Positions 63,411 through 64,000 of a DNA stretch of 64,000 bases are shown piece after piece. Under the pieces are notes generated by a model. That model saw nothing but the letters and a program-made list of their open reading frames with translations, did no database searches and was not told the origin of the DNA. The stretch is taken from NCBI GenBank assembly GCA_946902875.1, contig OX336340.1, positions 22,707,566 to 22,771,565 on the forward strand, read 5' to 3'. The DNA is from Nematopogon swammerdamellus (lineage: Eukaryota > Arthropoda > Insecta > Lepidoptera > Adelidae). The position numbers were made by a program, and so were the translations under genes. Each line of letters starts with the position of its first letter. The first letter of the stretch is position 1.

Positions 63411-64000
63411 AGAAAGGTACAGGGCAGGGGCTACTACAGAACTGTAGCTGACTAAACTGTCCAGAGGATTTTTTCTAAAATTTTTGATATAATTCTTCAT
63501 TTCCAAAATATCGAGCGCCAAAATAAAAAATTCGGATTTTTTTTTTCCCTGTTTCGACCATAACTTTTTTCATTTTTTACTGTCTCGAATAATTATTTTT
63601 GCACCTTATAGCTCTCATGAATACGCGTCTTTTGAGCCTATTTTGAATATCATATCTTCACAACTCTCCGAGATATAAGATACTGAAACGAACTAAAAGA
63701 CATTTTCAATGTCAAAAGGTATTAGTCGTAAGACTATCAATATATATTCGGTGCCGCTATCGGTATTTTTTGCGCGGTAGACCGCGTGAGGCCTGCCGTC
63801 ACTTTGTCCGCTCTATAATATAGGGCAGTCGCCGTGGCCGGCCGGCTGGCGATTTAGTAGCGGTCACTTTGTCCGTCCTAAGTTAGGGCGGTCGCAGTGA
63901 CCGACTGCTGGCTAGGGGCGAGCGCCATCGAAGCCGCACTGCTGCTGGCACGTTCTGCAGTCTCTCGACTGCTGCAGCTGCCTGTGGTGAGGAGAAAAGC
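63411..64000. other. Right edge, unassigned with GC-rich end
   Basis: 63645-63680 repeats CATATCTTCACAACTCTCCG, and about 63695-63715 GACATTTTCAATGTCAAAA; both blocks also flank the SINE at 50313-50705, so one larger repeat is shared by both places. From 63760 the sequence is GC-rich with two near-copies of GTCACTTTGTCCG. No gene was recognised. Confidence 0.45.

Overview
This is an AT-rich, transposon-dense nuclear segment from an insect, almost certainly a moth or butterfly (Lepidoptera). The evidence is spliced genes with GT-AG introns of insect type, Helitron ends carrying a CCCGCGGCTTCGC hairpin, TATACATATAATAAAA termini, tRNA- and 5S-derived SINEs, and many short inverted-repeat elements. 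Family names rest on motifs read by eye; no database search was possible.

Three host genes are supported. (1) The last four coding exons of Hakai/CBLL1, plus strand, 6668-9057; the RING exons lie outside the window. (2) A complete TMEM115 gene, minus strand, 21875-12657, five exons whose phases join into one 380-residue protein. (3) The last eight exons of a CYP4-clan cytochrome P450, minus strand, 43429-30423, with I-helix, ExxR, PERF and heme motifs; its N-terminal exon was not found. A 65-codon ORF at 32623-32426 (minus) is a weak fourth candidate.

Layout: 1-3933 a Copia retrotransposon (minus) with one open gag-pol frame running off the left edge, a primer site and a 178-bp LTR, beside a 10-bp-unit minisatellite (3934-4370). 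4792-6542 a TIR element split by a young Jockey-like LINE. 6668-9057 Hakai. 9190-10708 small elements including a tRNA/5S chimeric SINE. 12270-21875 TMEM115 with introns full of MITEs and hAT elements, plus an 11-copy, 153-bp tandem array derived from its own exon 3. 22648-25282 a hAT-like element stuffed with Helitron and SINE pieces. 25295-28930 a decayed Gypsy element ending in a 101-bp palindrome. 30423-43429 the P450 gene, with a 1.4-kb satellite-like array in one intron. 43500-64000 gene-poor, dominated by three related Helitrons (44531-46590, 53061-55625, 60433-62742) that carry inverted minisatellite arms around a fragment of a LINE endonuclease-like tail, a longer copy of that tail in a 5'-truncated LINE (47371-48636), and other inverted-repeat elements.

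The most unusual items are the exon-derived array in TMEM115, the Helitrons with fold-back arms and a captured endonuclease-like fragment, hammerhead-like RNA motifs in two repeats, and several elements whose terminal motif is iterated internally.
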